Shown here piece by piece: positions 15,310 through 23,706 of a DNA stretch of 64,000 nucleotides. The stretch is from contig NZ_JACGZW010000006.1 of the NCBI RefSeq assembly GCF_014145675.1, positions 495,576 through 559,575 on the forward strand. Direction: 5' to 3'. A model generated the notes under the pieces. It was not told the origin of the DNA. It did no database searches and was given only the letters and a program-made list of their open reading frames with translations. A program made the position numbers and the translations under genes. Every line of letters begins with the position of its first letter. Within the stretch, counting starts at the first letter, position 1. Source of the stretch: Amycolatopsis dendrobii. GTDB lineage: Bacteria > Actinomycetota > Actinomycetes > Mycobacteriales > Pseudonocardiaceae.

Positions 15310-16101
15310 ATGGCGAACACTCACTCAGACCTTTTCGACCTGAGCGGGAAATACGCACTTGTCACTGGCGGCACCAGAGGCATTGGAATGATGATCGCGC
15401 GCGGCCTTTTGCAGGCGGGTGCCCGCGTGATTGTCAGCTCACGCAAGCCAGACGCGTGCGCGGAGGCAGAACGTCTCCTGTCCGAATTCGGCGACGTTCA
15501 AGCGGTCCCCGCCGACCTGTCCAGGTACGACGAATGCCAACGGCTAGCCGATCTGGTCAAGGCCGGCTCGAACCGCTTGGACATCCTCGTCAACAACGCC
15601 GGGGCGATGTGGCGCGAACCGCTGGAGACGTTCCCGGCCGAGGGCTGGGACGCCGTGCTCGACCTCAATCTCAAGTCACCCTTCTGGCTGACCCAAGCGC
15701 TTCTCCCCGCACTGCGCGAAGCAAGCACCGCCGACGACCCCGCACGCATCATCAACATCGGCAGCATCGCCGCCATCCACGTCGCCGAGGCACCCAACTA
15801 CTCGTACGCCAGCAGCAAAGCGGCACTCCATCAACTCACCAGGGTGCTCGCCAGGGAACTGGGCCCACAGCACATCACGGTGAACGCGGTAGCCCCAGGA
15901 GTGTTCCCGTCGCAGATGATGGCAGCCACGATCGATGCCATCGGCGACCAGATCGCAGCGAAAGCCCCTCTCCGCCGACTCGGCCGCGACGACGACATGG
16001 CAGGCGTCGCAGTATTCCTCGCCAGCCGAGCCGGGTCATACCTGACCGGCGCCGTCATCCCGGTCGACGGCGGCACCGCCACGACCGCGTCAGGCACCTA
16101 G
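15310..16101 (+). CDS. Short-chain dehydrogenase/reductase
   Basis: A 263-residue classical SDR. TGGTRGIG at residues 19-26 binds the dinucleotide and SSRKPDA after beta-2 suggests NADPH. NNAG is present, and the catalytic Tyr166 and Lys170 are in YASSK. The C-terminal segment TGAVIPVDGGT is typical of the gluconate-5-dehydrogenase-like or 3-oxoacyl-ACP-reductase-like branch. The ATG follows AAAAGGA. It is followed 78 bases later by an XRE regulator on the same strand, a common pairing, so that protein may control it. Confidence 0.93.
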   Translation: MANTHSDLFDLSGKYALVTGGTRGIGMMIARGLLQAGARVIVSSRKPDACAEAERLLSEFGDVQAVPADLSRYDECQRLADLVKAGSNRLDILVNNAGAMWREPLETFPAEGWDAVLDLNLKSPFWLTQALLPALREASTADDPARIINIGSIAAIHVAEAPNYSYASSKAALHQLTRVLARELGPQHITVNAVAPGVFPSQMMAATIDAIGDQIAAKAPLRRLGRDDDMAGVAVFLASRAGSYLTGAVIPVDGGTATTASGT

Positions 16102-16179
16102 ACCCTTTTCCCTGCCACATCGGGGCACTAGCAGTACCTCCCTCCGCCCGCGCACAACAGCTACGGTGACGAGGTGGCC

Positions 16180-17064
16180 ATGACCGATCTGCGCACCGAG
16201 ATCAAGGAGTTCCTGAGCTCCCGCCGTGCCCGGATCACGCCCGAACAAGCCGGTCTCCCCGCCTACGGCGGCAACCGCCGGGTCAAAGGCCTGCGCCGCG
16301 AAGAAGTAGCCCTGCTGGCGGGAGTCTCGGTCGACTACTACGTGCGCATGGAACGCGGCAGCCTCACCGGCGCCTCCGACGGCGTACTCAACGCGGTGGC
16401 CACCGCCCTGCACCTCGACGAAGCCGAACGGGATCACCTGTTCCAACTCGCCCGGCAATCGAGGACCCCCGGCAGCCCACGCCGCCGACGCCCCACCGCG
16501 ACGGTGCGCCCGGCGCTTCAGCAGGTGCTCGCCGCCATCACCGACGCCCCAGCGTGGATCTGCAACGGCCACTACGACGTACTGGCCACGAACCACCTCG
16601 CCCGCGCACTGTATTCCCCCATGCTCGCCAACCCGCGCCGTCCAACGAACACCGCACGGTTCGTGTACCTGGAACCCGAAGCAGCCCAAACGTTCTTCGT
16701 CGACTACGACCGGGTCGCCTCCGACGTGGCCGCGAAACTGCGCATGGAAGCAGGCCGCGATCCGCACGACGAGGAACTGATCGCGCTCGTCGGCGAACTA
16801 TCGACACGCAGCGACCTTTTCCGGCAGCGATGGGCATCCCAGGACGTGCGGCTTCACCGCTCCGGACGCAAACGCTTGCACCATCCCGTCGTGGGCCGCC
16901 TCGACCTGGACGTCGAGTCAATGGACCTGCCCACCGACCCCGGTCTGATCCTGAACGTCTACACCGCCCCGGCCGGCACCACGACCGCGGACGGTCTGGC
17001 CCTCTTGGCGTCGTGGGCGGCCAGTCAGGAGAAGCCAGCGACTGAGACTCGCGCACTCGGCTGA
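16180..17064 (+). CDS. XRE family regulator with MmyB-like ligand domain
   Basis: A 294-residue regulator. The N-terminal helix-turn-helix (LRTEIKEFLSSRRARITPEQAGLPAYGGNRRVKGLRREEVALLAGVSVDYYVRMERG) has the RRVxGLRREEVA signature of MmyB-like proteins. The remaining 190 residues form the PAS-like MmyB ligand-binding domain (HYDVLATNHLARAL, DRVASDVAAKLRMEAGRDPHD). The ATG at 16180 has GAGGTGG upstream. A GTG at 16174 lies 6 bases after TACGGT and would fit a leaderless start, so two residues are uncertain. Probable target: the SDR gene before it. Confidence 0.9.
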   Translation: MTDLRTEIKEFLSSRRARITPEQAGLPAYGGNRRVKGLRREEVALLAGVSVDYYVRMERGSLTGASDGVLNAVATALHLDEAERDHLFQLARQSRTPGSPRRRRPTATVRPALQQVLAAITDAPAWICNGHYDVLATNHLARALYSPMLANPRRPTNTARFVYLEPEAAQTFFVDYDRVASDVAAKLRMEAGRDPHDEELIALVGELSTRSDLFRQRWASQDVRLHRSGRKRLHHPVVGRLDLDVESMDLPTDPGLILNVYTAPAGTTTADGLALLASWAASQEKPATETRALG

Positions 17065-17810
17065 GCTCCCGGCGTTTCCGCCCGCCTGGGCCGGCGCTTC
17101 CCGGCGAGAGCGTCGGCTCCGGTTTCAACGAGGAAGCAAGCCGCCGCGATCTCCACCGGCCGCTGCTGCGCGCGGTGCGAGGGTCACGAGCCTTGGGCCA
17201 GAGCCGCACCAGGGAGACGGAACCCGCAGCGTCCCACCTCGGCCCGGGCTGGCCGGACTTCCGCGCAGCACCCAACCCGCCGGACTCACCCGACCCGCCT
17301 CGGGAGCAGCCCTCGCGCAACACCGCACCCAAACGGCCCGGCACCCTCAGCACCCGCCCGGATCACCCAACCCAGCCCGGGAGCCAGCCCGCACGGACCA
17401 CCGCACCCAATCGGCACCGCCTCGCGGATGCCCAACGCACCAGGATCAGCCCGCCGACTCGAACAGCGGCCGCACGGAACCACCGCACCCGACCGGTCCG
17501 GCACCACCAGCCCGGCCCACCGGCACCACCAGCCCAACCCACCGGGATCACCAGCCCGGCCCACCGGGATCACCCACCCGGCCCGGGAACCAGCCCTCAC
17601 GGAACCACCACACCCGACCGGCCCGGCACCACCAGCCCAACCCACCAGGATCACCCACCCGGCCCAGGAACCAGCCCTCGCGAAACCACCACACCCGACC
17701 GGCCCGGCACCACCAGCATCTCGTTCCCTGATGCTGGCCAACGACTTCCCGCACTTACGCGCAAAGTCGTCCGAACCGCAGTGAAGCGCCCGCGGGACCA
17801 CCGCATCCGA
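17065..17810. repeat. GC-rich minisatellite-like intergenic region
   Basis: About 750 bases with no credible gene. From about 17300 to 17720 degenerate copies of a unit of about 82 bp recur; GGATC anchors begin near 17360, 17443, 17545, 17567 and 17648. The last two full units (about 17567 and 17648, period 81) are nearly identical. Inside lie three tandem 22-bp subrepeats at about 17502-17567. Frames stay open on both strands because of composition, giving Pro/Thr-rich or Gly/Trp-rich products without a ribosome binding site, so I treat it as non-coding. Confidence 0.6.
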
Positions 17811-19028
17811 TCAATCCGGCAGCATAGGCATCTCCATCCCCGCCTCATGACTCAGCAAAGCCGCCCGAGTCAGCGCGGCCGCGCCGAAGCGGTTGCGCAG
17901 GGCGTCGACTGCTGAGTCCAGCGCAGTCGCCTCCGCGGACATCGCCGGGCTGGACGGTTGGTCCAGTGGCAGTGCCAACTGCACCGCGCCATGGCTGTCG
18001 AGGTTTGAGAACGACAGGCCCAGCAACGTCAAACCCCGGTCGTACACCAGCGGTTGCGCCGCGGACAGCAGACCGCGGGCGGTGCACAGCAGGGTTTCCG
18101 TGTGGTCGGTGCTGTCGGCGAGCGTGTGCGACCTCGTGACGCGGGTGAAGTCCGCGAAGCGCATGCGCAGCACCACCGTCCGGCAGACCCGCGACGCGCC
18201 GCGCAACCGGCGCGCCAGCCGGTCCACAATGGACACCACGATCTCGTCCAGCTCGGCGGGAGAGCGAGAGCGGCGGCCAAGGGCGCGTTGCGAGCCGATC
18301 GAGCGGCGGCGTTTCCCTGGTTGCACCGTGCGTGGGTCGCGGCCGTGCGCCAGGGCGTGCAGGTGGCGTCCGGAACCTGGGCCCAGCATGGAGATCAGCG
18401 CGGCCTCGGGCAGTTCGGCGACTTGGCGCACGGTGCGGACGCCGCGTTCCCGCAGCTTCGCCGACGTCACCTTTCCCACTCCCCACAACCGCTCCACCGG
18501 CAGCGGGTGCAGGAATTCCAGCTCTCGCTCCGGCGGCACCACCAGCAGACCGTCCGGTTTCGCGACGCCGCTCGCCACCTTCGCGAGGAACTTCGTGCGC
18601 GCCACCCCTACCGTGATCGGCAGCCCGACCTGCGCCAGCACCTCCGCGCGCAGGCCCGCCGCGATCTCCGACGGACGTCCGGCGATTCGCCGCAGACCGC
18701 CGACGTCCAAAAAAGCTTCGTCGATAGACACTCCTTCCACCGCCGGCGTCGTCCGCCGGAACACCTCGAACACCGCCTTGCTCGCCGCGCTGTAGACCGA
18801 CATCCGCGGCGGCACCACCACGGCATGCGGGCACAACCGCCTGGCCTGCGCCCCGCCCATCGCGGTGCGCACGCCCAACGCCTTGGCCTCGTAGCTCGCG
18901 GCCAGCACCACGCCACCGCCCACAATCACCGGCCTGCCGCGCAGCCGGGGATCGTCGCGCTGCTCGACCGAGGCGTAGAACGCGTCGAGGTCGGCGTGGA
19001 GGATCGGTCCTTCGCTCGTCACGAACAT
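17811..19028 (-). CDS. dinB: DNA polymerase IV (Y-family translesion polymerase)
   Basis: A 405-residue Y-family polymerase. The metal-binding Asp13 is in HADLDAFYASVE and Asp103-Glu104 are in SIDEAFLDV. The palm, thumb (GVGKVTSAKLRERGVRTVRQVA) and little-finger domains follow in order. QLALPL near residue 350 is a likely beta-clamp binding motif. It should extend primers past lesions with low fidelity. A perfect actinobacterial SOS box covers the start codon, so LexA control is expected. No ribosome binding site precedes the ATG at 19028. The C-terminal 50 residues are unusually variable for the family. Confidence 0.94.
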   Translation of the reverse strand: MFVTSEGPILHADLDAFYASVEQRDDPRLRGRPVIVGGGVVLAASYEAKALGVRTAMGGAQARRLCPHAVVVPPRMSVYSAASKAVFEVFRRTTPAVEGVSIDEAFLDVGGLRRIAGRPSEIAAGLRAEVLAQVGLPITVGVARTKFLAKVASGVAKPDGLLVVPPERELEFLHPLPVERLWGVGKVTSAKLRERGVRTVRQVAELPEAALISMLGPGSGRHLHALAHGRDPRTVQPGKRRRSIGSQRALGRRSRSPAELDEIVVSIVDRLARRLRGASRVCRTVVLRMRFADFTRVTRSHTLADSTDHTETLLCTARGLLSAAQPLVYDRGLTLLGLSFSNLDSHGAVQLALPLDQPSSPAMSAEATALDSAVDALRNRFGAAALTRAALLSHEAGMEMPMLPD

Positions 19029-19035
19029 ATGTTCG
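19022..19035. promoter_or_regulatory. LexA (SOS) box at dinB start
   Basis: CGAACATATGTTCG is a perfect palindrome matching the actinobacterial SOS box (CGAAC, 4 bases, GTTCG). It includes the dinB start codon. A second GTTCG/CGAAC pair with a 3-base gap (19031-19043) overlaps it. Confidence 0.75.
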
Positions 19036-19125
19036 CATCGAACACCGACAAAAACCGCGATCTGTTCACTCGAACGGAGTAGAAAAATCTCCCGGAGCCC
19101 GGACGGAACACGCTAATCTCTCCCC

Positions 19126-19704
19126 GTGCGGCTCGCCCTGTTCGACCTCGACACCGCGCTCGTCGATCGCGCGGAGGGATTCCGCCGCTGGGTGTGGGAG
19201 TTCTGCGCGGAGCACCGGCTCGCCGACGCGGACGCCGCGTGGCTCATCGCCGCCGACGACCGCGGGCGCGCCGACCGGGCAGCTTTCTTCAAGAACCTCC
19301 GCGAGCGCTTCGACCTGCAAGAACCCGAGCTCGAAGACGCCTACCGCGAACGCCATCCCGCACTCGTCCCGGCCGCGCCCGGCGTGCTGTCCGGGTTGCC
19401 CCGGCTGCGCGCGGCGGGCTGGCGGATCGGCGTCCTCGGCGAGGGCGAACCGCAGCTGTCCACGCTGCTGTGCACCGGAATCGCCGGGCTCGTGGACGGC
19501 TGGGTGCTCGCCGGGCCGGACGGACTGTCCACATCGGACCCGAAGCTGTTCGCGCTCGCCGCCGAACGCTGCGAAACCACCCTGGACGACGCCTGGCTCG
19601 TCGGCGAGGACGTCGAACCCGCACGGTCCGCCGGATTGCGCACCGTGCGAGTCGGCCCGGACCGCGACACCGCCGCCGCGATCGCGCTGCTGCTCGAGAG
19701 CTAG
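19126..19704 (+). CDS. HAD family hydrolase
   Basis: A 192-residue haloacid-dehalogenase-type protein. Motif I is FDLDTALVD, with the nucleophile and second Asp. A helical cap follows. Motif III is the Lys in DPKLFALAAE, and motif IV is GEDVEPARSAG. Motif II is weak (GVLGEGE in place of the usual Thr/Ser-Asn). Phosphatase activity on a small metabolite is likely. The GTG at 19126 lies 6 bases after TAATCT, suggesting a leaderless message. Its last 4 bases overlap the convergent kinase gene. Confidence 0.85.
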   Translation: MRLALFDLDTALVDRAEGFRRWVWEFCAEHRLADADAAWLIAADDRGRADRAAFFKNLRERFDLQEPELEDAYRERHPALVPAAPGVLSGLPRLRAAGWRIGVLGEGEPQLSTLLCTGIAGLVDGWVLAGPDGLSTSDPKLFALAAERCETTLDDAWLVGEDVEPARSAGLRTVRVGPDRDTAAAIALLLES

Positions 19705-21230
19705 CTCTCCACGTCGATCTGCCAGGTGCCGTTGCGCTGCGACATTGTGTAGCGGTGCGTCTCGGTCGTCGGGCTGCCGCCGGCGCGGTGATAGGTGATC
19801 ACCGCGGTGAGCGTGTTCTCGCCGGTGACCTTCACATCGTTCGCGGTCACCGAACTGAACCGGCTCCACCACGCCTTGTACTCGTCGAAAGTCTGATTTT
19901 TGTGCGCGGCGCGGAACTTGTCGCTGATCATCGCCCAGCCGGCTTCCAGATTGCCCGGCAGGTACGAGAAGTAAGCGCGCAGCGCGGAAGCCATCGCCTC
20001 CGGAGAGTTCGCCGCGGAACTGGAAGACGGAGGAGCACTCGACGAAGACGGAGCGGACGGCTGCGTCGACGGCGAAGGCTGCGACGCGGATGAAGTCGCC
20101 GGAGCGCTGGAAGGTGCGGAAGTTCCAGAAGCAGGCGGCGGGTTCGCGGCCGGGTTTTCCTCCCCGTGGTTGCGGGTGAGGACGACGGTGACGATCACGG
20201 CGATCACGACGAGCAGCGCGCCCGCCCCGGCGAAGATCATCCCGCGGCGTCTTCGGTCCGAGCCCGCGGGCGGCGCGGCGGGGGCACCCGCGGCCGGAAC
20301 CGCGACCGTCGTGGGCACGACCGGCGGTTTGGCTTCCGGCAGCGTCGGCGGTTCCGGGACGGTCGCGACCGGGGTGACGCCGCCGTCGAGTTCGCGCAGT
20401 TCCGTGACGACCTCGGCCATCGACGGCCGGTCCTCCGGTTTGAGCTCCAGCAGCTTCAGCAGCAGCGGCTCCAGCTTCCCGGCCTGCTTCGGCGGGTTGA
20501 TCGAACCGCTGGAAACCCGGTACAGCAAGGCGATCGCGTTGTCCGCGGTACCGAACGGCGGATCGCCCTCCACCGCCATGTACAGCGTCGCGCCGAGGGC
20601 GAACACGTCGGAGGCGAACGTCGCCTCCTCGCCGCGGGCGACCTCGGGCGCGAGGAACGCGGGCGTGCCGGAGATTTCGCCGGTCGCGGTGAGCGTGACG
20701 TCGCCGACCGCGCGCGAAATGCCGAAGTCGGTCACCTTGACCGTGCTGCCGTCGTCGCCGAGCAGGACGTTGCCCGGTTTGACGTCGCGGTGCACGATGC
20801 CCGCCCGGTGCGCGGCGGCGAGCACGCCGGCCAGCTGCACCGCGAACGGGATCGCCTCGTCGACGGTCAGCGGGCCGTCCTCGCGCAGTTTCACCGCGAG
20901 GCTGCGCGAGGGCAGGTACTCCATGATCAGCCATGGCCGGTCCTCGTGCTCGACCACGTTGAACACCGAGATGGCGTTCGGATGCTGCAGCCGGGCGGCG
21001 ATGCGGGCCTCGCGCATGGCGCGGTTGCGGGCTTCCTCGACCTTGTCCTCGCCCTGGTTCACGGGCATGAGGAGTTCCTTCACCGCGACGACGCGGCCGA
21101 GGATCTTGTCCTCCCCGCGCCAGACCATCCCCATCGCGCCGCTGCCGATCAGTTCGACGAGCTCGTAGCGACCGGCGACCTGCCGGCTCTCCTCGGTCAA
21201 CGGAAAACCCTTCGGTGCGACATCATCCAC
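19701..21230 (-). CDS. Membrane Ser/Thr protein kinase (PknB-like family)
   Basis: A 509-residue receptor-type kinase. The kinase domain spans about residues 22-285, with the glycine loop IGSGAMGMVW, Lys51 in VAVK, catalytic HRDVKPGN (148-154), DFG (168-170) and APE (194-196). A transmembrane helix at about 330-352 follows four Arg. Then a Ser/Pro-rich linker (356-408) leads to an extracellular domain of about 100 residues that does not look like PASTA repeats. The ligand is unknown. All catalytic residues are present, so it should be active. It is monocistronic and divergent from an MFS gene. Confidence 0.94.
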   Translation of the reverse strand: MDDVAPKGFPLTEESRQVAGRYELVELIGSGAMGMVWRGEDKILGRVVAVKELLMPVNQGEDKVEEARNRAMREARIAARLQHPNAISVFNVVEHEDRPWLIMEYLPSRSLAVKLREDGPLTVDEAIPFAVQLAGVLAAAHRAGIVHRDVKPGNVLLGDDGSTVKVTDFGISRAVGDVTLTATGEISGTPAFLAPEVARGEEATFASDVFALGATLYMAVEGDPPFGTADNAIALLYRVSSGSINPPKQAGKLEPLLLKLLELKPEDRPSMAEVVTELRELDGGVTPVATVPEPPTLPEAKPPVVPTTVAVPAAGAPAAPPAGSDRRRRGMIFAGAGALLVVIAVIVTVVLTRNHGEENPAANPPPASGTSAPSSAPATSSASQPSPSTQPSAPSSSSAPPSSSSAANSPEAMASALRAYFSYLPGNLEAGWAMISDKFRAAHKNQTFDEYKAWWSRFSSVTANDVKVTGENTLTAVITYHRAGGSPTTETHRYTMSQRNGTWQIDVES

Positions 21231-21336
21231 GGACGGCGATCACCCAGTTTTCCACGGACGGCCGGAGCCGGATCCGCGACCCACCCGCGCCAGGCCCGGG
21301 TTGCTCCGGGTGGCCGAGTCACGACAGGGTGAGCAC

Positions 21337-22587
21337 ATGACCACGACAGCGCCGTCTTTCCGGAGCATGTTCCGGATAGGCGAATTTCGTGCGCTTTGGC
21401 TCGCGCACGTGCTGTCGGTGGCAGGTGACCAACTAGCACGAGTCGCGCTGACTGTGTTGGTGTTCAACCGAACGGCCTCCGCGGGCTGGGCCGCTGGGAC
21501 GTATGCGCTCACCTATTTGCCGGACCTGCTCGGTGGTGCACTCGGCGGGCTCGCCGACCGGTTCCCGCGCCGCACCGTGCTCGTGGTCGCCGATGTCGTG
21601 CGCGCACTGCTGGTCGCGTTGATGGCGATTCCCGGCATGCCTTGGCCGGTCGCCGCGGGACTGCTCGTGATCGTGCAACTCGCGGCAGGCCCGTTTCAGG
21701 CGGCTCGGCAAGCGGTCCTTCCGGACATGCTGGGCGAGGAGAAACTGGCGACCGGACAAGCGATTCTCTCCTCGACGTACCAGGCGGCGCTGGTGATCGG
21801 CTTCGGCGCGGGTGCCGCGGTGGTCGCGTGGCTCGGGGTTTCGGGCGCGCTGTGGGCGGACGCGGTGACGTTCGCGGTGTCGGCAGCCGCGCTGCGCTGG
21901 GGTTTGCGGCCGTACCCGGTCTCGAAGGCGACCGAACACGCGCCGCAGTGGGCGTCGTTGAAGGCCGGGTGCCGATTGGTCGCGCGGGACCGGAAACTGC
22001 GGTCGCTGCTGGCGATCGCGTGCTGCTGCGGGTTTTACGTCGTGCCGGAGGGTTTGGCGGTGCCAGTGGCCGCGCAACTCGGCGGCACGGGCGTGCTCGG
22101 CTGGCTGCTGGTGGCGAACCCGGTCGGGACGCTGCTCGGCGCGTTGCTGATCAGCCGGTTGCCGCGGGCGCGGCAGGTGCGGTGGCTGGGTCCGCTCGCG
22201 GTGGCGAGCAGCCTCGTGCTGCTGCCGACCGGCTGGACGCCCGCGTTGCCGGTGGTCGTCGTGGTCTGGACAGTGTCCGGGATGTTCTCCGCGCACGACT
22301 TGATCACCCAGGTGCAGTACAGCCTCGCCGCGCCGCCGGAACAACGCGGCCAGGTGATCGGGGTCGCGATCGCGGCGTTGCGAGCGGCGCAGGGCCTGAC
22401 GATCGCGGCCGCGGGCGCGCTGGCGCTGGCCTTCGCGCCGACGACGGTGGTCGCGATCGCCGCCGTAGCCGGGGCAGGGTGCGCCGCGGTGGCCGGGACC
22501 GCATGGGCGCGGGCGGTGCGAGCCGACCGCGAGGTGCGGCCCCGCCGAACTCCCCTCGACGGGGCCACCCCACCTCCCGCGCCGTAA
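21337..22587 (+). CDS. MFS transporter, probable drug exporter
   Basis: A 416-residue, 12-helix major facilitator. The N terminus SMFRIGEFRALWLAHVLSVAGDQLARVALTVLVFNRT and the loop GGLADRFPRRTVLVVADVVRA resemble the exporter group that includes EntS-like and macrolide-efflux-like proteins. The ATG at 21337 follows AGGGTGAG. The gene ends 36 bases before the first base of the convergent micro-ORF array, so it would meet transcripts from the array head-on. Whether the two are functionally linked is unknown. Confidence 0.9.
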   Translation: MTTTAPSFRSMFRIGEFRALWLAHVLSVAGDQLARVALTVLVFNRTASAGWAAGTYALTYLPDLLGGALGGLADRFPRRTVLVVADVVRALLVALMAIPGMPWPVAAGLLVIVQLAAGPFQAARQAVLPDMLGEEKLATGQAILSSTYQAALVIGFGAGAAVVAWLGVSGALWADAVTFAVSAAALRWGLRPYPVSKATEHAPQWASLKAGCRLVARDRKLRSLLAIACCCGFYVVPEGLAVPVAAQLGGTGVLGWLLVANPVGTLLGALLISRLPRARQVRWLGPLAVASSLVLLPTGWTPALPVVVVVWTVSGMFSAHDLITQVQYSLAAPPEQRGQVIGVAIAALRAAQGLTIAAAGALALAFAPTTVVAIAAVAGAGCAAVAGTAWARAVRADREVRPRRTPLDGATPPPAP

Positions 22588-22622
22588 TCCGCGGGACGGG
22601 TGCGCCGCGGGACTGGCTTCGG

Positions 22623-22646
22623 TCACGTCCAGTTGTTGTCACGCAT
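22623..22646 (-). CDS. Micro-ORF 16 (MRDNNWT)
   Basis: Last ORF of the array, ATG start, GAGGAGGTGAGAG upstream; TGA comes after Thr7, giving seven residues. It ends 36 bases from the stop of the convergent MFS gene. Confidence 0.63.
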   Translation of the reverse strand: MRDNNWT

Positions 22647-22683
22647 GCCCTCTCACCTCCTCGTGGGGCGGGCTGGGGGTCGG

Positions 22684-22710
22684 TCAGCGGGTCCAGTTGT
22701 TGTCACGCAT
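22684..22710 (-). CDS. Micro-ORF 15 (MRDNNWTR)
   Basis: ATG start, GAAGGGAG upstream, majority-type copy. Confidence 0.65.
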   Translation of the reverse strand: MRDNNWTR

Positions 22711-22754
22711 GGCGGGGCTCCCTTCATGGCTCGGTGGGTGATGGACGGCGGGGC

Positions 22755-22781
22755 TCAGCGAGCCCAGTTGTTGTCACGCAT
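22755..22781 (-). CDS. Micro-ORF 14 (MRDNNWAR)
   Basis: ATG start, GAAGGGAA upstream, Ala7 codon GCT. Confidence 0.62.
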   Translation of the reverse strand: MRDNNWAR

Positions 22782-22825
22782 GGCGGCGTTCCCTTCGCGG
22801 CTTGATGTGCGGTGGTTGGCGGGGC

Positions 22826-22852
22826 TCAGCGGGTCCAGTTGTTGTCACGCAT
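22826..22852 (-). CDS. Micro-ORF 13 (MRDNNWTR)
   Basis: ATG start, GAAAGGAG upstream, majority-type copy. Confidence 0.65.
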   Translation of the reverse strand: MRDNNWTR

Positions 22853-22897
22853 CGCGGCAGCTCCTTTCACGGCTCGACGGGCGGTGATCGGCGGGAC

Positions 22898-22924
22898 TCA
22901 GCGAGCCCAGTTGTTGTCACGCAT
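22898..22924 (-). CDS. Micro-ORF 12 (MRDNNWAR)
   Basis: ATG start; GAAGGGAG lies upstream with a longer spacer than in its neighbours because of a 3-base insertion. Confidence 0.6.
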   Translation of the reverse strand: MRDNNWAR

Positions 22925-22971
22925 CGCGGCAGCGGCTCCCTTCACGAGTTGGCGGGCGGTGGTCAGCGGGC

Positions 22972-22998
22972 TCAGCGGGTCCAGTTGTTGTCGCGCAC
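22972..22998 (-). CDS. Micro-ORF 11 (MRDNNWTR)
   Basis: GTG start, GAAAGGAAC upstream, eight residues. Confidence 0.62.
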   Translation of the reverse strand: MRDNNWTR

Positions 22999-23042
22999 GG
23001 GACGGTTCCTTTCGTGGCTCGACGGGCGGTGGTTGCCGGGGT

Positions 23043-23069
23043 TCAGTGGGTCCAGTTGTTGTCGCGCAT
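23043..23069 (-). CDS. Micro-ORF 10 (MRDNNWTH)
   Basis: ATG start, GAAGGGAG upstream; the only copy ending in His (CAC, one change from CGC). Confidence 0.63.
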   Translation of the reverse strand: MRDNNWTH

Positions 23070-23114
23070 CGCGGCGACTCCCTTCATGGCTCGGCGGTCG
23101 GCGATCGGCGAGGC

Positions 23115-23141
23115 TCAGCGAGCCCAGTTGTTGTCGCGCAC
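23115..23141 (-). CDS. Micro-ORF 9 (MRDNNWAR)
   Basis: GTG start, AAAGGAG upstream, Ala7 codon GCT. Confidence 0.65.
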   Translation of the reverse strand: MRDNNWAR

Positions 23142-23186
23142 TGCAACGACTCCTTTCGCGATGTCGGCGGTCAGTGATCGCGGGGC

Positions 23187-23213
23187 TCAGCGGGTCCAGT
23201 TGTTGTCGCGCAT
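23187..23213 (-). CDS. Micro-ORF 8 (MRDNNWTR)
   Basis: ATG start, GAAGGGAG upstream, majority-type copy. Confidence 0.65.
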   Translation of the reverse strand: MRDNNWTR

Positions 23214-23258
23214 CGCGGCGACTCCCTTCGCAGCTCGACGGCCAGTAATCAGCGGAAC

Positions 23259-23285
23259 TCACCGAGTCCAGTTGTTGTCACGCAC
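23259..23285 (-). CDS. Micro-ORF 7 (MRDNNWTR)
   Basis: GTG start, GGAGGAAGGAG upstream; Thr7 is ACT and Arg8 CGG, synonymous differences from the majority copies. Confidence 0.65.
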   Translation of the reverse strand: MRDNNWTR

Positions 23286-23323
23286 AGCGCTCTCCTTCCT
23301 CCTCAGCGATCAGCCAGCGGGCT

Positions 23324-23350
23324 TCAGCGGTTCCAGTTGTTGTCGCGCAC
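23324..23350 (-). CDS. Micro-ORF 6 (MRDNNWNR)
   Basis: GTG start, GGAAGGAG upstream; the only copy with Asn at position 7. Confidence 0.62.
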   Translation of the reverse strand: MRDNNWNR

Positions 23351-23393
23351 GACGGCAGCTCCTTCCCGAATCGACGGTCGGCGATCAGCAGGT

Positions 23394-23420
23394 TCAGCGA
23401 GTCCAGTTGTTGTCGCGCAT
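23394..23420 (-). CDS. Micro-ORF 5 (MRDNNWTR)
   Basis: ATG start, GGAGGAGGTG upstream with a slightly long spacer; Thr7 uses ACT. Confidence 0.62.
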   Translation of the reverse strand: MRDNNWTR

Positions 23421-23471
23421 GGCAGTTGTTCACCTCCTCCGACTGCATTTCGTTCCGTGGTTTCAGCCGTT

Positions 23472-23498
23472 TCAGCGGGCCCAGTTGTTGTCACGCAC
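23472..23498 (-). CDS. Micro-ORF 4 (MRDNNWAR)
   Basis: GTG start, AAAAGGAGGTG upstream, eight residues with Ala at position 7 (codon GCC). Confidence 0.65.
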   Translation of the reverse strand: MRDNNWAR

Positions 23499-23542
23499 CG
23501 CGGCCACCTCCTTTTCGAACGACTCCGATCGGCCGACGGTCC

Positions 23543-23569
23543 TCAGCGGGTCCAGTTGTTGTCGCGCAT
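23543..23569 (-). CDS. Micro-ORF 3 (MRDNNWTR)
   Basis: ATG start, AAAGGAGG upstream, eight residues, TGA stop. Confidence 0.65.
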   Translation of the reverse strand: MRDNNWTR

Positions 23570-23614
23570 CTCGCCGCCTCCTTTCCGCATCCCGGATTCC
23601 CTGCTCGGCGCCAT

Positions 23615-23635
23615 TCACCAGTTGTTGTCCCGCAC
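23615..23635 (-). CDS. Micro-ORF 2 (MRDNNW)
   Basis: GTG start with GAGGAGGTG upstream; TGA follows directly after the Trp codon, so the product is only the six-residue core. The Arg codon is CGG, unique in the array. Confidence 0.6.
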   Translation of the reverse strand: MRDNNW

Positions 23636-23706
23636 TGTGGGCACCTCCTCTCATCTGCGAAGACCGAAGTCTCGACCTCGAGTCGAGACCGTGAGGGAGA
23701 CCGAGG

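Noticed and set aside
17175..17915. Pro/Thr-rich 246-residue protein in the repeat region
   Set aside because: No ribosome binding site, open frames on the opposite strand too, and the frame runs into the dinB 3' end. The pattern follows from the GC-rich repeats.
19066..20934. Long minus-strand frame overlapping HAD and kinase genes
   Set aside because: It shares strand but not frame with the kinase and is antisense to the HAD gene; composition is Arg/Gly-rich as expected for a shadow frame.
22600..23694. Plus-strand frames across the array translating to repeated VQLLSR peptides
   Set aside because: They are the complement of the micro-ORFs. They have no ribosome binding sites, and the repeat phase breaks at units with unequal spacing, whereas the minus-strand units each carry start, stop and Shine-Dalgarno sequence.
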